Shown here in pieces: positions 17,199 to 26,359 of a stretch of 64,000 nucleotides of DNA. The first letter of the stretch is position 1; each line of letters starts with the position of its first letter. The position numbers were made by a program, and so were the translations under genes. The stretch lies in NCBI GenBank assembly GCA_002470515.1, contig DKML01000027.1, positions 27,724 to 91,723 on the forward strand. Direction: 5' to 3'. The notes below the pieces were generated by a model that was given only the letters and a program-made list of their open reading frames with translations, did not search any database and had not been told where the DNA came from. The stretch comes from Proteobacteria bacterium UBA7415. GTDB taxonomy: Bacteria > Pseudomonadota > Gammaproteobacteria > Arenicellales > Arenicellaceae.

Positions 17199-18398
17199 AT
17201 GAAAGCACATACTAAAAATCGCGCGTTAATTATTGGATTTTCGCTAGCTGTAGTTTCACCAATTTATGTGAGTCATGCTGAGTCCCTGGGTGAAGCTCTG
17301 GTGTCGGGTACTGCGAGTGCCAATGTCAGGTATCGTATAGAGGATGTCGATCAGGCCAATCTGAGCGAGGATAGTTTTGCTTCTACCTTGCGAACGCGCC
17401 TAGGCTATAAAACTAAGGCATATAAAGGCGTCAGCTTTTTTGTGGGCATAGATGATGTAACCAGCATTGGTAACGCAAATTACTTAACGCCGAGTAGTGG
17501 ACCAGTGGGAACACCCATAGGGCCTAAAAACGCTGGACACCCGGTCATCGCTGACCCTTTGGAAAGCGACCTTAATGAACTATACGTTTCATATACAGGC
17601 GAGAAGACAACCGCAACCATTGGCCGCCAGCGGATCATCAGAGCCAATTCGCGTTTTGTGGGAAATGTAGGTTGGAGACAACATGAGCAAACGTATGAAG
17701 GTATTTCGATAAAAAGCGACATTATTGAGGACTTCTCGATTTTTGCTGCTTATCTAACTAAACGACACACCATAACGTTTACCGATATCGATCAAGACAC
17801 AACGCTATTCGATGTTGAATACAAAGGCTTTGATTCTGCAGTTCTGTCAGCGTACTACTACGACATTCAAGTGGATAACACGACTACCCAATGGCAGAAC
17901 TTTGGAGCTCGCTTAACAGGCAAACTCAATAAATTTGGATATATAGTTGAATACGCTCAGCAAGACAATCAAGCTGGAGAAACACCTCATTACACCTTAT
18001 TAGAAGGTACTTACGGTTTTGCTGGAGTTGCGCTTACCGCCGGCATGGAGACCTTAGGCAACGATAAAACAACTAGCTTTGCAACGCCTTTAGCAACCCT
18101 ACACAAGTTTAATGGTTGGGCTGATGTGTTTTTGGCAACCCCTACACAAGGGTTACAAGACACATACGTAAAAGTTGCGGGCAAGCTTGCAGACATAAAC
18201 CTTCAAGCCGTTTATCACACCTTTGACAGTGATACGCAAAGCATAGACTTTGGTAACGAGCTTAATGTCTCTGCAACCAAAAAGATCAATGACCACCTTA
18301 GTTTGGGTGCCAAGTACGCTGATTACTCAGCAGGCGATGCACGCAGCAACAAAGTGAGTACAGACAAATTGTGGTTGTGGGCTGACGCTAGTTTTTAG
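17199..18398 (+). CDS. Outer-membrane porin-like beta-barrel protein
   Basis: A 399-residue protein with an N-terminal signal peptide ending in SHAES. Many alternating beta-strands follow, for example TASANVRYRIEDVDQANLSE, ATIGRQRIIRANSRFVGNVG and HLSLGAKYADYSAGDA, and the protein ends in a terminal Phe after LWLWADAS, the classic outer-membrane insertion signal. It resembles porins of the alginate-export/major outer-membrane protein type; the solute is unknown. GAGAG lies about nine bases upstream of the ATG. It shares the divergent regulatory region with nnrS, where a perfect FNR/DNR box lies, so its expression may respond to anoxia or NO. A strong terminator follows. Confidence 0.85.
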   Translation: MKAHTKNRALIIGFSLAVVSPIYVSHAESLGEALVSGTASANVRYRIEDVDQANLSEDSFASTLRTRLGYKTKAYKGVSFFVGIDDVTSIGNANYLTPSSGPVGTPIGPKNAGHPVIADPLESDLNELYVSYTGEKTTATIGRQRIIRANSRFVGNVGWRQHEQTYEGISIKSDIIEDFSIFAAYLTKRHTITFTDIDQDTTLFDVEYKGFDSAVLSAYYYDIQVDNTTTQWQNFGARLTGKLNKFGYIVEYAQQDNQAGETPHYTLLEGTYGFAGVALTAGMETLGNDKTTSFATPLATLHKFNGWADVFLATPTQGLQDTYVKVAGKLADINLQAVYHTFDSDTQSIDFGNELNVSATKKINDHLSLGAKYADYSAGDARSNKVSTDKLWLWADASF

Positions 18399-18430
18399 GA
18401 ACCAATACCAGTAGGTCTTTTAACCAAGAT

Positions 18431-18491
18431 GTGCGTGCGGCTTAGACTCTAGTTTTAAGACTAGTGGTTAGGCACACGCACTATTTTTTTT
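18431..18491 (+). terminator. Rho-independent terminator after the porin gene
   Basis: GTGCGTG (18431-18437) pairs with CACGCAC (18475-18481), and an inner CTAGT/ACTAG hairpin stabilises the stem. A run of eight T follows (18484-18491). It abuts the stop of the convergent amidohydrolase and may work from both sides. Confidence 0.8.
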
Positions 18492-19770
18492 ACCTAAAAA
18501 TCTCGCCACCCTTCATCACAAACGACACGTTTTCCATCAGGCGTATGTCTTCCAGCGGGTTGCCATCAACAGCAATGATATCGGCCAGCATGCCTTCCTT
18601 GATCTCGCCTCTATCATGCACGCCGATCAAATCAGCCGCATTGACCGTTGCAGTTCTAAGCGCGTGCGCGTTAGACATACCTCGTTTAACCATTGCGTAG
18701 AATTCAAAACGAGCATCAGCGTGCGCCATTACACCTGCATCACTGCCTAATGCAATATTAACTCCCTCCTTTACTGCCATCTTGAAACTGTTTTCAATGT
18801 ATGGTTCTAGAAATTCGCTTTTCTTGACAGTCCATTCTGGGGTCTCAGGAGGCAAAGGTACGTCGTTCAGGTGAATGGTGGGAACGTAATAAGTTCCTCT
18901 GCGTTTCATTTCCTTAATGATTTCTGGCGTCAGCATTGAACCATGCTCTATCGAAGCAACCCCTGCTTTGACAGCAGCCATTATTCCCTCGCTCCCATGG
19001 GCATGGGCCATTACTTTTAGACCGTGGCGATTCGCCTCTTCGACAATAGTTTCGAGCTCTTCACTGGAATATTGTTGAGCGCCAGGGCTATCGCCTTTGG
19101 AAAACACGCCAGCAGTAGCACACACTTTTATCACTTTCACACCGTGCTTGGCTTGATAGCGTACGGCCTTTAATATCTCATCTTTGCCATCAGCGATACC
19201 CTGTTTTGGACCTATTTCCATAATGCCTGGAGCAAAACCAGTAATGTCACAGCGGCCACCCGTGATCGAGATATAGTGACCCGCTGGATAGACACTAGGA
19301 CCAACAATGTCGCCACGATTAATCGCGCGCATAACGGCCACATCAGCAAATCCTGGGAATGAGCCCGCATCTCTGACTGTAGTAAAACCAGCTTCGAGCA
19401 TGTCTTTGCCAAACTTCGCACCGTGCAATGCCCAATCTGCAGGAGTTTCCATCACTGGGGCCGTAGTCCAGTGATTTCCCGTAAAGTAATCCAACGTGAT
19501 GTGACTGTGTACATCAATAGCACCCGGCAATACCGTCCTGTCGCCAAGATCTATAAATTCGGCTTGTTCTGGCAGCTTACTAGGGTTTATCGCGGTAATT
19601 TTCTCACCTGCGACCACAATTAGGGCGGGGGAAACCATCTTACCTTCGACAACATCCACGTAGCCAGCGGCCTTAATAACTTTGACTTTGGAAGCGTGCG
19701 CCGCGCTCATCATCAGCAATGTCAGAGTTAAACTTAATGACAGGGGTCGAAGTAGATGGGAGATTTTCAT
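18490..19770 (-). CDS. Exported amidohydrolase family protein (imidazolonepropionase/prolidase-like)
   Basis: A 426-residue protein with a signal peptide (the stretch from LRPLSLSLTLTLLMMSA to HA), so periplasmic. The metal-site motifs of the amidohydrolase superfamily are all present: DVHSHITLD (first His pair), VIKVCATAGVFS (position of the metal-bridging Lys), KVMAHAHGS, VASIEHGSML, and GSDAGVMAH with the catalytic Asp. A composite beta-sandwich flanks the barrel (VVAGEKITAINPSKLPEQ and IIAVDGNPLEDIRLM). Marine members include Xaa-Arg dipeptidases and carboxypeptidase-like prolidases, but the substrate is unassigned here. Convergent with the porin. Confidence 0.85.
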   Translation of the reverse strand: MKISHLLRPLSLSLTLTLLMMSAAHASKVKVIKAAGYVDVVEGKMVSPALIVVAGEKITAINPSKLPEQAEFIDLGDRTVLPGAIDVHSHITLDYFTGNHWTTAPVMETPADWALHGAKFGKDMLEAGFTTVRDAGSFPGFADVAVMRAINRGDIVGPSVYPAGHYISITGGRCDITGFAPGIMEIGPKQGIADGKDEILKAVRYQAKHGVKVIKVCATAGVFSKGDSPGAQQYSSEELETIVEEANRHGLKVMAHAHGSEGIMAAVKAGVASIEHGSMLTPEIIKEMKRRGTYYVPTIHLNDVPLPPETPEWTVKKSEFLEPYIENSFKMAVKEGVNIALGSDAGVMAHADARFEFYAMVKRGMSNAHALRTATVNAADLIGVHDRGEIKEGMLADIIAVDGNPLEDIRLMENVSFVMKGGEIFR

Positions 19771-19837
19771 TGATTAATTACCTATTACGTTAAAATATTA
19801 ACTGACACTTGTTTGGATCTCGCATAACAAAAAAGGA

Positions 19838-19851
19838 ATTGTTGAAACAAT
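19838..19851. promoter_or_regulatory. Palindrome in the divergent region before RND pump 1
   Basis: ATTGTT-GA-AACAAT is a perfect inverted repeat lying between the amidohydrolase (leftward) and the RND adaptor gene (rightward), about 170 bases before the latter. It could be a regulator site, but no regulator gene is adjacent and the motif is AT-rich, so it may be chance. Confidence 0.3.
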
Positions 19852-20019
19852 AATCCAAATTTCAATCAGTTAGAATGAAGTTCACCACTTTAGAATTCCT
19901 TATTAAAAGGGTCAAATCGACACAAACCCGTTAGATTGTCACTTTACTTTACAAAATGAGTGGTAACTTCCGCGAAATTATTTTCGAACTAATCCATACC
20001 TAACAACTAGATACGCGAT

Positions 20020-21153
20020 ATGAAAAGTTTGCCGTTAATAGCCATCTCGATGCTCGTCTATGCGACGACACTCAGCGCAAATGCTCAGCAAAACCAACAA
20101 GCTGAAGTGCCTGTTTACGTGGCTCCTGTAGTTCAAAGTGAATTTGTTGACACTGTAGAGGCACTAGGAACACTCAAAGCCAACGAAAACGTATCTCTTG
20201 CTGCGACGGTTACCGAACTGGTTACTGCTGTCAATTTCACTGATGGGCAAAGAGTGATTACGGGTGACGTGTTAATTCAAATGGACGACACCGAAGAAAT
20301 CGCATTGCTTGAAGAAGAACAATCGCGCGTAGACGAAGCCCAACGACAGGTAGATCGCTTTAAGCCTCTTATCAGTAGAGGTTCTGTCTCGGAACTAACC
20401 TATGACCAAAGCGTAGGTGCGCTGAGCGCCGCCAAGGCTCGCCTAAGAGCCGTACAGTCACGAATTGACCAACGCAAGATAGTGGCCCCCTTTGATGGCG
20501 TGGTCGGACTTCGCAACACTAGTGTTGGTGCCCTGCTTCAGCCTGGATCAGTAGTCACAACAATCGATGATGACTCAGTCATGAATTTGGATTTTGCTGT
20601 CCCTGAGGTCTTTCTTCAGTCGCTAGTGCCAGGACTTAAGATAAGTGCCACTACTAGCGCTTTTCCAGACAGAACTTATATCGGCGAAGTGGCCAGTGTG
20701 AGCACGCGTGTTGATCCTATAACTCGGTCTATTGTGGTTAGAGCGCGCATCGATAATGCTGATCGGTCGCTCAAGCCTGGGTTATTGATGCGTGTAACGT
20801 TAAAGAGAAGTCCACGCCAAGCCAATGTTTTACAAGAGGAAGGCATTATTGCTGATGGTAGACGTAATTTTGTTCTTGTTGCAGTTGAGAAAGATGGCCA
20901 AATAATAGCTGAGCGCAGAGAAGTGCAGATTGGTGCCCGACGTAAAGGCGAAGTTGAAATTCTTGAAGGACTAGTAAGCGGCGACTTAGTTGTCACTCAC
21001 GGCACATTGAAGGCTCGCGATGGCTCCGCCCTCAACGTCCTCGCTGTTGAAGAAAACAATGAGACTCTAGTCGAGTTAATTGAACTTCATGAGGTTACAG
21101 ATGACACTCAAGCAAACGCATCAGCCGCGAGAAAGGCGGAGGCATTGCTATGA
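20020..21153 (+). CDS. RND efflux periplasmic adaptor (membrane fusion protein)
   Basis: A 377-residue protein with a signal peptide (MKSLPLIAISMLVYATTLSA, cleaved near NAQ). The usual adaptor layout follows: a lipoyl half-site (DTVEALGTLKANENVSLAAT) and a coiled-coil alpha-hairpin (EEEQSRVDEAQRQVDRFKPL and LSAAKARLRAVQSRIDQRK). The second lipoyl half follows (IVAPFDGVVGLRNTSVGALL), then beta-barrel and membrane-proximal domains (SIVVRARIDNADRSLKPGLL). It links an RND permease to an outer-membrane channel. Its stop overlaps the start of the permease gene by four bases (ATGA). No TolC-type channel gene is nearby. Confidence 0.93.
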   Translation: MKSLPLIAISMLVYATTLSANAQQNQQAEVPVYVAPVVQSEFVDTVEALGTLKANENVSLAATVTELVTAVNFTDGQRVITGDVLIQMDDTEEIALLEEEQSRVDEAQRQVDRFKPLISRGSVSELTYDQSVGALSAAKARLRAVQSRIDQRKIVAPFDGVVGLRNTSVGALLQPGSVVTTIDDDSVMNLDFAVPEVFLQSLVPGLKISATTSAFPDRTYIGEVASVSTRVDPITRSIVVRARIDNADRSLKPGLLMRVTLKRSPRQANVLQEEGIIADGRRNFVLVAVEKDGQIIAERREVQIGARRKGEVEILEGLVSGDLVVTHGTLKARDGSALNVLAVEENNETLVELIELHEVTDDTQANASAARKAEALL

Positions 21154-24100
21154 TGGTGTCAGACGTATCGGTCAAGCGGCCGGTATTCGCGTCAGTTATT
21201 TCTATTTTATTGATCGCGTTCGGTATAGTCTCCTTCGATCGCCTTTCGTTGCGTGAATACCCTGACATTGACCCACCTATTGTTACCGTTCAAGTTGACT
21301 ACCCTGGCGCTCCAGCCAACATTGTCGAAACTCGGATAACGCAAGTAATTGAGGAACGAGTCGCTGGCGTCGCAGGAATCGAGTTCATTCAATCAAATTC
21401 CAGAGATGGTCGGTCTAGCGTCGTTATTGAGTTCTCGGTTAATCGCGATGTAGATTCCGCGGCTAACGACGTACGTGATCGGATTTCTGGCGTAGCCGAT
21501 AACCTGCCGGTAGAAGCTGATCCACCTGAAGTACAAAAGGTCGACAGCAACGACGACGTCATTATCTGGCGTAATCTAGTGAGTCAGGACATGACTGTCC
21601 CTGAGTTGAGTGATTACGCTCAACGTTTTCTGGTCGATCAATATGCTGCGCTGGATGGCGTCGCGCGAGTCCTTATTGGTGGACGACAAAGCTATGCTAT
21701 TCGCGTTTGGGTAGACCGTAAAGCTCTTGCCGCACGCGGTTTGAGTGTGACTAACATTGAGAGCGCCTTACGCGCAGAAAATATAGAATTACCTGCTGGC
21801 TCTATCGAGTCAGACGAAATGATTTTTAAAGCTCGAGTAGATCGCACTTTTAAGAAGCCTTCAGACTTCAATAAACTGGTTTTAGATCGAGGCGATGACG
21901 GTTACCTGGTTCGTTTAGGTGACGTAGCTCGAATCGAGTTAGGGCTGGTTGAAGATCGTACTTTTTTTAGAGGTAACCAAGAACCCATGGTAGGTATTGG
22001 TGTCATTCGTCAATCCACATCCAATACCATCGATGTAGCGGACCGTGTTAAAGCCCTTACCGCCAAGATCAACCCAGGCTTACCCGACGGCATGGCTATT
22101 AAGGAAAGCTATGATGCGTCGGTCTTCGTACAAGCGTCAATCAACGAGGTGTACACCACACTATTCGTTTCCATTGTCTGCGTAGTATTCGTTATCTACA
22201 TGTTCTTAGGCAGTTTCCGAGTAATGATTATTCCAGCGGTGACAGTTCCTGTATCGCTTACGGCAACATTTATCGCCATGTATGCGTTTGGTTTTTCGGT
22301 AAACTTGCTGACACTATTAGCTCTAGTCCTCGCCATCGGCTTGGTTGTTGATGATGCTATCGTCGTTCTCGAGAACATTGTTCGCAGAATTCAAGAAAAA
22401 GGAGAAACACCCCTAGTCGCAGCATACCGGGGTGCACGCCAAGTAGGTTTTGCGGTTATTGCGACTACCCTAGTTCTGATAGCGGTATTCGTGCCCATTA
22501 CCTTTTTAGAAGGCGACTTAGGCCGACTCTTTACTGAATTTGCGCTAACCATTGCCGCGGCTGTAGCATTTTCCTCACTGGTTGCACTGACTTTATCAAC
22601 CATGCTGGCGTCTAAAATGCTCACTCCGAGCACAAGTCGTCCTACTCGACTGGTCGAAACAGTTAACAACGTGTTTCGATCCGCCCGTAAACGCTATAGA
22701 AAGAACTTGGTGAAAGCGGTACGAGCACCGAAAAAAGTGTTGTTAGCATTTGCCGCGTTAGTGGCGCTTTCGGCTGTTTTTTTCGTCAACATCAATCAAG
22801 AGTTCGCACCTTCGGAAGACCGCGGAGCATTCTTCTTAATCGTAAATGGTCCTGAAGGCGCAAGCTTTGAATACATCAGCGAATACATGACCGAGATCGA
22901 ATCTCGGCTAATGCCTTTTGTTGAGGCTGGCGAGATCAACCGCTTGTTGGTTCGCGCACCTAGAGCATTTGGTTCTATTGAGCAATTTAATAGTGGTATT
23001 GCAATTGTCATTTTGACCGACTGGTCAGAACGACGCTCCGCGTGGGACATTATGGGAGACGTCAGTAAAAAACTGTCTGATCTTCCCGGGGTTCGCTCAT
23101 TTCCTGTTATGCGACAAGGCTTAGGCGGCGGCACGGGTAAACCTGTTCAGTTTGTATTGGGCGGCTCAACCTACGAAGAACTTGCACAATGGTCCGAAAC
23201 ATTACTCGCCAAAATTAACGAAGATAACCCCGGACTTGTTGGGGTTGATACCGACTACAAACAAACCAGACCACAAATCGACTTTGTTGTTGACTACGAT
23301 CGAGCCGCTGATTTAGGTGTCACTATTTCCGAAATCGGCCGTACGCTTGAGACCATGATGGGCGGTCGACGAGTAACCACATTCTTAGATAAAGGAGAAG
23401 AATACGACGTCATTGTTGAAGGCGAACGTTCAGAACAAACGTCCTTTGACGATATTCAAAACATCTATGTTCGTTCTGACCGAAGTGGTGAGTTAATACC
23501 TATATCCAATTTACTCTCTATCACGGAATACGGCGCCGCTGACCAACTGTCTCGCTTCAACCGAGTGCGCGCTATCACCATTGACGCAAGCCTTGCAGAT
23601 GGCTACAGCTTAGGCGAAGCGCTCACTTATCTAAATGGCCTTGTAGACGAGCACCTCCCAGACGAAGCCATAGTTGACTATAAAGGCGAAAGTCGGAACT
23701 TTATGTCATCAGGAGACTCCATTCTTTTTGTATTTCTACTGGGTTTAGCCGTAGTGTTCCTAGTGCTTGCGGCACAATTCGAAAGCTTTGTACATCCGTT
23801 CATTATTTTAGCAACCGTTCCACTGACTATTGGCGGCGGCTTGTTTGGGTTAATGATTACCGGTCAGTCGTTGAACATTTATTCGCAAATCGGGCTGATA
23901 ATGCTGGTGGGGTTAGCGGCTAAAAATGGCATTTTGATAGTCGAGTTTGCCAATCAATTGCGCGACGTAGGCTATCGTTTTAATCGCGCGATCTTGTCGG
24001 CGTCAGTTATTCGCTTGCGTCCTATCGTCATGACAGGCTTAACCACAATTGCAGGCAGCATTCCGCTAATTTTGGCCAGCGGCGCTGGGGCTGAGACTCG

Positions 24101-24272
24101 CTTAGTTATTGGCACCGTTATCTTCTTTGGCGTTCTCGCGTCGACTCTGCTAACAATATTTCTAGTGCCTCTGCTCTATACATTGTTAGCGCGCAATACA
24201 GGCTCACCTGAGGATGTCACTCGACAGTTGGAAGCGGAATTACCCGCAGCCACCCGAGCGCGTGGCGGTTAG
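21150..24272 (+). CDS. RND efflux permease (HAE-1-like), pump 1
   Basis: A 1040-residue inner-membrane transporter of normal length with two six-helix halves and two large periplasmic loops. The N-terminus VKRPVFASVISILLIAFG and EYPDIDPPIVTVQVDYPGA are typical of AcrB-like pumps. Proton-relay residues are conserved: the Asp pair in GLVVDDAIVVLENI (TM4) and the Lys in VGLAAKNGILIVEFA (TM10). Substrates are probably hydrophobic or amphiphilic toxicants. It starts four bases inside the adaptor gene and is co-translated with it. The start could alternatively be the second codon, also Met. Confidence 0.94.
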   Translation: MMVSDVSVKRPVFASVISILLIAFGIVSFDRLSLREYPDIDPPIVTVQVDYPGAPANIVETRITQVIEERVAGVAGIEFIQSNSRDGRSSVVIEFSVNRDVDSAANDVRDRISGVADNLPVEADPPEVQKVDSNDDVIIWRNLVSQDMTVPELSDYAQRFLVDQYAALDGVARVLIGGRQSYAIRVWVDRKALAARGLSVTNIESALRAENIELPAGSIESDEMIFKARVDRTFKKPSDFNKLVLDRGDDGYLVRLGDVARIELGLVEDRTFFRGNQEPMVGIGVIRQSTSNTIDVADRVKALTAKINPGLPDGMAIKESYDASVFVQASINEVYTTLFVSIVCVVFVIYMFLGSFRVMIIPAVTVPVSLTATFIAMYAFGFSVNLLTLLALVLAIGLVVDDAIVVLENIVRRIQEKGETPLVAAYRGARQVGFAVIATTLVLIAVFVPITFLEGDLGRLFTEFALTIAAAVAFSSLVALTLSTMLASKMLTPSTSRPTRLVETVNNVFRSARKRYRKNLVKAVRAPKKVLLAFAALVALSAVFFVNINQEFAPSEDRGAFFLIVNGPEGASFEYISEYMTEIESRLMPFVEAGEINRLLVRAPRAFGSIEQFNSGIAIVILTDWSERRSAWDIMGDVSKKLSDLPGVRSFPVMRQGLGGGTGKPVQFVLGGSTYEELAQWSETLLAKINEDNPGLVGVDTDYKQTRPQIDFVVDYDRAADLGVTISEIGRTLETMMGGRRVTTFLDKGEEYDVIVEGERSEQTSFDDIQNIYVRSDRSGELIPISNLLSITEYGAADQLSRFNRVRAITIDASLADGYSLGEALTYLNGLVDEHLPDEAIVDYKGESRNFMSSGDSILFVFLLGLAVVFLVLAAQFESFVHPFIILATVPLTIGGGLFGLMITGQSLNIYSQIGLIMLVGLAAKNGILIVEFANQLRDVGYRFNRAILSASVIRLRPIVMTGLTTIAGSIPLILASGAGAETRLVIGTVIFFGVLASTLLTIFLVPLLYTLLARNTGSPEDVTRQLEAELPAATRARGG

Positions 24273-24387
24273 GCGGATTTGCTACATATGAGATGAACAT
24301 TAAGTGTTTAGCACGGCTAGATGCCACCAAATTTTACGTGTAAGGTAAGCGCATACAACTGACAACAAGCTTAAAGACGCCGTATTA

Positions 24388-25784
24388 GTGACTACTACTC
24401 ATCAATCAAACTTTCGTTTTAAGAAAGTCGTTTTTCTTATTGCCATACTGGCTTGCCTTAATGGCTGTATCAGCACCACGATCATAACAAATATTCCTAA
24501 AACTGAGATCGTTGACTCAGACTATTATGGAATGAGCGCGTTTTCGGAGCGCTTTGAGGATAACGAAAATTCGATAACCCTCGCTTTCTCCGGAGGCGGA
24601 ATGCGCGCGGCCGCGCTATCCTACGGCGTTTTAAAGGCCCTTGAAAGTAGTCAACTTCCAGCCTTAACAGATACTTCAGAATCTCAAGTAACACTGCTCG
24701 ATGAAGTAGATACAATTAGCGCCGTTTCAGGCGGTAGTTTTACAGCTGCTTACTACGGATTGTTTGGCAAGAAAATTTTTAAGGATTATGAAGGCGCTTT
24801 CCTACGCAGAAATATCGAAACAGAACTGTTTAGGATTCTCACAAACCCATTGAACTGGTTTAGCAGAAAAGGACGAACCGATAGAGCAATAGACATCTAC
24901 GACAGAGATATTTTTGGGGTGCAGTCTTTCGCGATTTTATAAAGCCTAATTCGCCCTTTATTATTATCAACGCGTCAGACCTCGCCTATGGGTCTAGGTT
25001 TGCCTTCATTCAAGAATATTTTGATCTCTTGTGTTCTGATATCAGCAGCTTCTCTGTAGCCAAAGCAGTGGCCGCGTCAGCAGCGGTCCCTGTACTCTTT
25101 TCTCCAGTCACCTTAGAAAATTATGATGGCTGCATCAACGAAGCAGAGCCCTACTTACGAGAGGCTGCCGAAAAAAGCAGAAGTAATCCAGAGTTGGAGC
25201 TTACCTCTAGAAGTTTAATGACCTTTACAGATAAAAGTTCTAAAAAGTATGTGCATCTGGTCGATGGAGGTATTACCGATAACCTCGGACTGCGCACGAT
25301 AGTAGACTTGGTCGAAATATCGGGAGGTGCCAGACCGCTTATTCGTAGTTTAAAGCTAAGACCTACCGAACGGTCGATTATTATCTCGGTTGATGCTTCA
25401 ACAAAGCCAACCACTCATATAGGTGAAAGTTCGCGCGCGCCGTCGATTTCGACCGTTATATCAGCAGCTAGTAGTGCACAACTTCATCACTACAATGTAA
25501 CGTCCGTCGCATTAGCTCGCGCTAAACAAAAAGAATGGGCCAAGGCTGTCTCTAAGCCCAGCCATTCGGTTTCAACCTATTTCATTCAGCTAGATTTAAC
25601 CGGCGTCAAAAACCTTAAGGTTAGACATCGTTTAAACCAAATTTCAACTAGCATGTATCTTGATAATTCCGAAATTGACTCACTGATCAATGCAGGCCGA
25701 AGCCTACTACTCAATAACCCAGAATTTCAAAGGCTCATGAGGGATCTTAGAGAGGAATTCACAGGCAAAAATAGAGAACAATGA
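24388..25784 (+). pseudogene. Patatin-like phospholipase lipoprotein, interrupted by a frameshift
   Basis: Two adjacent frames make one protein. The first (GTG at 24388, 184 codons) has a lipoprotein signal (VVFLIAILACLNGC), the patatin oxyanion loop FSGGGMRAAALSYGVL, and the nucleophile Ser in DTISAVSGGSFTAAYYG. The second, open from about 24934 to 25784, continues with NSPFIIINASDLAYGSRFAF, then VAKAVAASAAVPVLFSPVTL and the catalytic Asp in DGGITDNLGL. Inserting one base at about 24933 (TTCGC-GATTTT) joins them into FADFIKPNSPF, giving about 465 residues. The Ser-Asp dyad is intact apart from this one-base loss. It may be a young pseudogene, a programmed or phase-variable shift, or a sequencing error. 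Confidence 0.85.
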
Positions 25785-25812
25785 CCGCGGTACAATAACT
25801 ACTTTTAATCCG

Positions 25813-26154
25813 CTATTTTAAACAGCGATACAGATCAAAGCTCTGTTTGCCCTCGATGACCTTAGAAGTGCGCACGATGGTGTCGGCTCCTCGCTCAACA
25901 GCTTCATTTTTTGCCAAAGCATCCAACTCTTCTTGAACTTTCTTGGCGCTTCGCTTAATTAGCGTAATGTTATCGGCCGTATAGGTGGTTGCCTTACTCA
26001 ACAGACGACACCCCATCATTCGATCCGCAGGGACTATTCTAACCGCCTGTGAATTGGGCGCATTTTTAACCCATGTGCAGCTCGTAAGAGAGGCTAACCC
26101 AAGGATAAACACAGTACTGATTAAAACTAGCTTTTGAGTATTCCTTATTAACAT
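25813..26154 (-). CDS. Small lipoprotein, DUF4156-like
   Basis: Starting from the ATG at 26154, with AGGAGA seven bases upstream, this gives 113 residues. The signal (LVLISTVFILGLASLTSC) ends at a Cys suited to lipidation, though the -1 position is Ser rather than Gly or Ala. The mature part has VRIVPADRMMGCRLLSK and a C-terminal GADTIVRTSK ending in YRCLK, resembling DUF4156 outer-membrane lipoproteins. An upstream in-frame start seven codons earlier is less likely. Convergent with the patatin-like gene. Function unknown. Confidence 0.7.
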   Translation of the reverse strand: MLIRNTQKLVLISTVFILGLASLTSCTWVKNAPNSQAVRIVPADRMMGCRLLSKATTYTADNITLIKRSAKKVQEELDALAKNEAVERGADTIVRTSKVIEGKQSFDLYRCLK

Positions 26155-26359
26155 AGAGAGTCTCCTGTAGACCATGTTATTTGAAGAGGCGCGCTTGCCT
26201 CGATAACGTCATCATTATCAATCTATTTTTCTATCGAAACTACCAATTTGAAGCAAACAAGGGTTAAGACGCGTTAACCTTTCTAGATAAAGACATTAAG
26301 CACTCAGCTAGTCTACTGTGGGACTTTTAAACGCTGAACAAATTATGGAGATATAGTGG

